From Osedax fenrisi (Eukaryota > Annelida > Polychaeta > Sabellida > Siboglinidae): a stretch of DNA of 64,000 bases. The notes beneath the pieces were generated by a model, which was not told the origin of the DNA, made no database searches, and worked only from the letters and a program-made list of their open reading frames with translations. Positions 61,196 through 64,000 of the stretch are shown in pieces. The stretch is from the NCBI GenBank assembly GCA_964019155.1, contig OZ025239.1, forward strand, positions 76,967,571 through 77,031,570, read 5' to 3'. A program made the position numbers and the translations under genes. The number at the start of each line of letters is the position of its first letter. The first letter of the stretch is position 1.

Positions 61196-61849
61196 CTACC
61201 GAAAGCATATATATATACAGTCAAGTCATGCTTAATCAGACCAACAAGGAACAAAAAAGTTTATGAGACATCTAATTATTCTTTAATCTATTTACATAGA
61301 ATTAAACTAGAATCTATAAATAATTCCGAGTTAGAGGTAATTTATGTGTTTAATGTTTTAACATTAGGTTATTTAAAATAGGGACATTAATATGTTCATG
61401 ATATCATATAGGTTATATACAAAACCAATGACCTATTAGATAATATGTATTATATATTTTTTACAAATGTATCTCAAAGACATAATTATTAAACACATTT
61501 ACATATATAAATATACCTAATGTAATTATAAGTATACCATAAATATATATATATATATAAAACATACAAATAAGTATATATAAATAAGATATATATATTA
61601 TTATTTTATATTATATATATATATATATATATATATTTTTATATTATATTATATTTATATATATATATATATAAGATATACATTATAATTGTATCTAATA
61701 TTTGCACAATCTATATAGTATAATTAATACAATTTATTAATTGTATAGTATGCAATGTATATCATATTACACCATTCAATGGAACGACCGCAATTTGTAT
61801 ATTATTTAGAGAATTTAATTATGCAAATTGTTGATCGTTGATTGGTCGA

Positions 61850-62321
61850 TTCATCGCCCAAAACCCCCTCATGATATCGACCAAAATACCCTCATAGCAT
61901 ATAGTATTGTTATGTTATCTTTATTCAATTATATAATTAATATTTTTAATTAATTTTTAATTCATTTTATGTAGAATATTGAGTAGTTTAATATTATAAA
62001 AAAATTATCTTAAAAATGTTATTAATTGTGTTGTAATTTACCATTAACTCTCCGCTATTTATTACAATAATATAGCAGAAAATGCACTTTTTACATAATC
62101 GATAATATTATTCAATATATTTAATTTTTCTTCAATTTTTCTTAAAATATTAGGTAACATTAATATTATACACAGTTCGTTAATGTAAAATATTATCATA
62201 TCTATTACCGTTGTGGTTATATTGCCATCGACCAAAACCCCCGCATCGCCCAAAACCCCCTCACCCCCCCTATCGTGATCGGGATCGCAGATCCAAAAAA
62301 AGGGATCGGTGCCCATCACTG
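61850..62321. mobile_element. ggatcggg family element, larger copy
   Basis: Ends ggatcggtgcccatcactg at 62321. Carries two minus-strand copies of tgagggggttttgggcgat (about 61857 and 62246) and variants. Inverse relative of 53848-54165. Confidence 0.55.
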
Positions 62322-62371
62322 TATATACTATGTATAATGATCCGTACTTACTCTATATTATGTAGATTGTA

Positions 62372-62641
62372 CACTGTTAAAAAATCAGGAAAAAAATTGT
62401 TCTGAAAAAAGGTACAAATTAAGTATGAATATAAAGTGTACCTTTAAGAAATGTACACTTTTTAATCTAAGGACATTTTAGTGAACATGTATAATTAAAA
62501 GGTACAAATATAATATGAAATGGGTGACATTTTAGTAAAAGGCACATATTTATTATGAATATAAATGGTACATTTTTATATAAAGAATATAATAATTATT
62601 ATATATATATTAATATATATAGTACATACTAATATATTACA

Positions 62642-62684
<43 letters not shown>

Positions 62685-62835
62685 TTTTCTATATAATAAT
62701 AGTGTATCTTTTCTATTACATATTTGTACCTTTTCTATATAATACTATTGTTCCTTTGATATTACAATTTTGTACCTTTTAAAAGGAGGACATCATATGT
62801 GTACCTTTTGTATGGTTCATTAATATTTAACAGTG
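62372..62835. mobile_element. MITE family F2 with iterated gtaccttt motif
   Basis: TA on both sides; ends cactgttaaaaaatc and tatttaacagtg. The motif aaaggtac / gtaccttt recurs about ten times. The terminus is shared with the F1 element at 52292-52819, while the iterated octamer differs. Confidence 0.8.
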
Positions 62836-63107
62836 TACGTTATAGTGTACTTAATATTTACCTAATATGTACTATATATATACATAATACCTCAAGTATA
62901 CTGTATGCAATATAGTGACATATATGACATACCGTGTATGTAGGATCCTATATGACCGTATACGGTGTATATTGTACTATATAAAGTACTATATATAGCT
63001 ATATATGTATACATAATAAGTAATATGTAGTTTGTACTGTACAATGTACAGTGTACATGCTATTTATATGTACTTATAACTGTATACGGACCTATGGGTA
63101 CTAATTA

Positions 63108-63308
63108 CTATAGTGATATCAAAGCCCAGCTGGTCTTTAGTGATACACCCATAGGTCTAAAGAGCAGGACACCTGACTTGAACGTATTATCATCATGTGG
63201 TATACCTGCTGACACGGAGTCACGTGTAATCATATAGAACAACACGTGGTCTATCAGCTGATTGCAATATGTCCAAACGTATTGCTGAATAACGAATACG
63301 TATATCAC
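63108..63308 (-). other. possible exon of an unrecognised minus-strand gene
   Basis: The open stretch DSVSAGIPHDDNTFKSGVLL followed by FRPMGVSLKTSWALISL lies in sequence that is richer in GC than its flanks. I do not recognise it. It could be chance or the edge of a neighbouring gene. Confidence 0.2.
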
Positions 63309-63460
63309 TTCGAATTGTTAACTCAAGGACGCGATGTCCTCGTGATGTCCTTGCTTACGTTACTTCGATAGGTGGATAAGCCCCATGGGGCACTGAGCCA
63401 TAGCTTCTCCCCTATATGTGCTTATATCATACACATCGTAACACCTGTACGTGAGTTAGT

Positions 63461-63750
63461 CTTGACCAATATGGTTCTACCCACTTGACCACTGTGGTTC
63501 TACCCACTTTACCACTATGGTGCTACCCAATTGACCACTATGGTTCTACCCACTTGACCACTATGGTTCTACCCACTTTACCACTATGGTGCTATCCTCT
63601 TGACCACTATAGTGATATCCTCTTGACCATTAGCACACTATCATATTGTATACGAAGTACTATAGTGCTATCCACTTAACCACCGTGGTACTGTCATCGT
63701 GACCACTGCGGTGCTATCTTCTTGACCACTGCAGCGGTTCTAACCCGCTG
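63461..63750 (+). repeat. 23-bp minisatellite, about 12 diverging copies
   Basis: Unit gttctacccacttgaccact plus atg, with increasing divergence to the right. Open frames across it are repeat artefacts. Confidence 0.9.
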
Positions 63751-63911
63751 ACCACTAGGGTCTGGTGATTACCACTACGTAACAGTCTGTACGACTGGCG
63801 AGTACCGGCTGAGTTAGAGTCGTTAAATATTCATACGTTTCGTGTTTGTGTTTGTATACATACGTGAGGGTATATATGAGTGTGGGGATGTGGGCATGTA
63901 TCAACATACTA

Positions 63912-63914
<3 letters not shown>

Positions 63915-63945
<31 letters not shown>
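63915..63945. repeat. (TA)n microsatellite
   Basis: About 30 bp of TA dinucleotides near the window end. Confidence 0.95.
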
Positions 63946-63950
<5 letters not shown>

Positions 63951-64000
63951 CTATAGGAAAGTGAAATAGGTAAACGACTAGATAAGCATAGCGCTTCTTC

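Noticed and set aside
63461..63750. Coding repeat (63485-63679) or CRISPR-like array
   Set aside because: Contiguous 23-bp units without spacers and with drifting sequence: a minisatellite.

Overview
This is a very AT-rich nuclear window from an animal, most likely a marine invertebrate. It holds spliced genes with GT..AG introns, several clades of non-LTR retrotransposon, a tRNA-derived SINE, hAT and TA-target DNA-transposon relics, long (TA)n tracts and kilobase-scale (TAG)n/(CTA)n arrays. No bacterial-type operon, CRISPR array or rRNA is visible. The phylum cannot be fixed from the sequence alone.

The main result is one complete plus-strand gene at 21651-42413. I assembled it by hand from 19 exons whose splice phases all agree. 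The joined coding length is 2817 nt (938 codons plus stop). It reads as a GAREM-type adaptor: an N-terminal CABIT domain (exons 1-9), a long middle with tyrosine motifs and proline-rich stretches (exons 10-15), and a C-terminal SAM domain ending GWRPKS. A GC-rich, CpG-rich promoter/5' region (21040-21650) precedes it and an AATAAA signal follows at 42771. Several introns have pyrimidine-rich, AG-poor tandem repeats immediately upstream of the 3' splice site. One is a 1.15-kb (CTA)n/(CCACTA)n array that ends at the acceptor itself.

Left of the gene (1-21 kb) are: an RTE/BovB-like relic; a minus-strand gene for a very basic protein built of 34-residue repeats, flanked by two inverted (TAG)n/(CTA)n arrays; a decayed hAT transposase; a SINE; several MITEs; a second RTE-like relic; and a MITE split by a 5'-truncated Jockey/CR1-like insertion.

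Right of the gene (42.8-64 kb) are: a near full-length but broken RTE-like element with endonuclease and reverse transcriptase; multiple nested MITEs with TA target sites and iterated internal motifs; a pogo-like element inserted in a roughly 430-bp tandem array with splice-like borders; and a terminal 23-bp minisatellite. The remaining DNA is AT-rich and shows no supportable gene.
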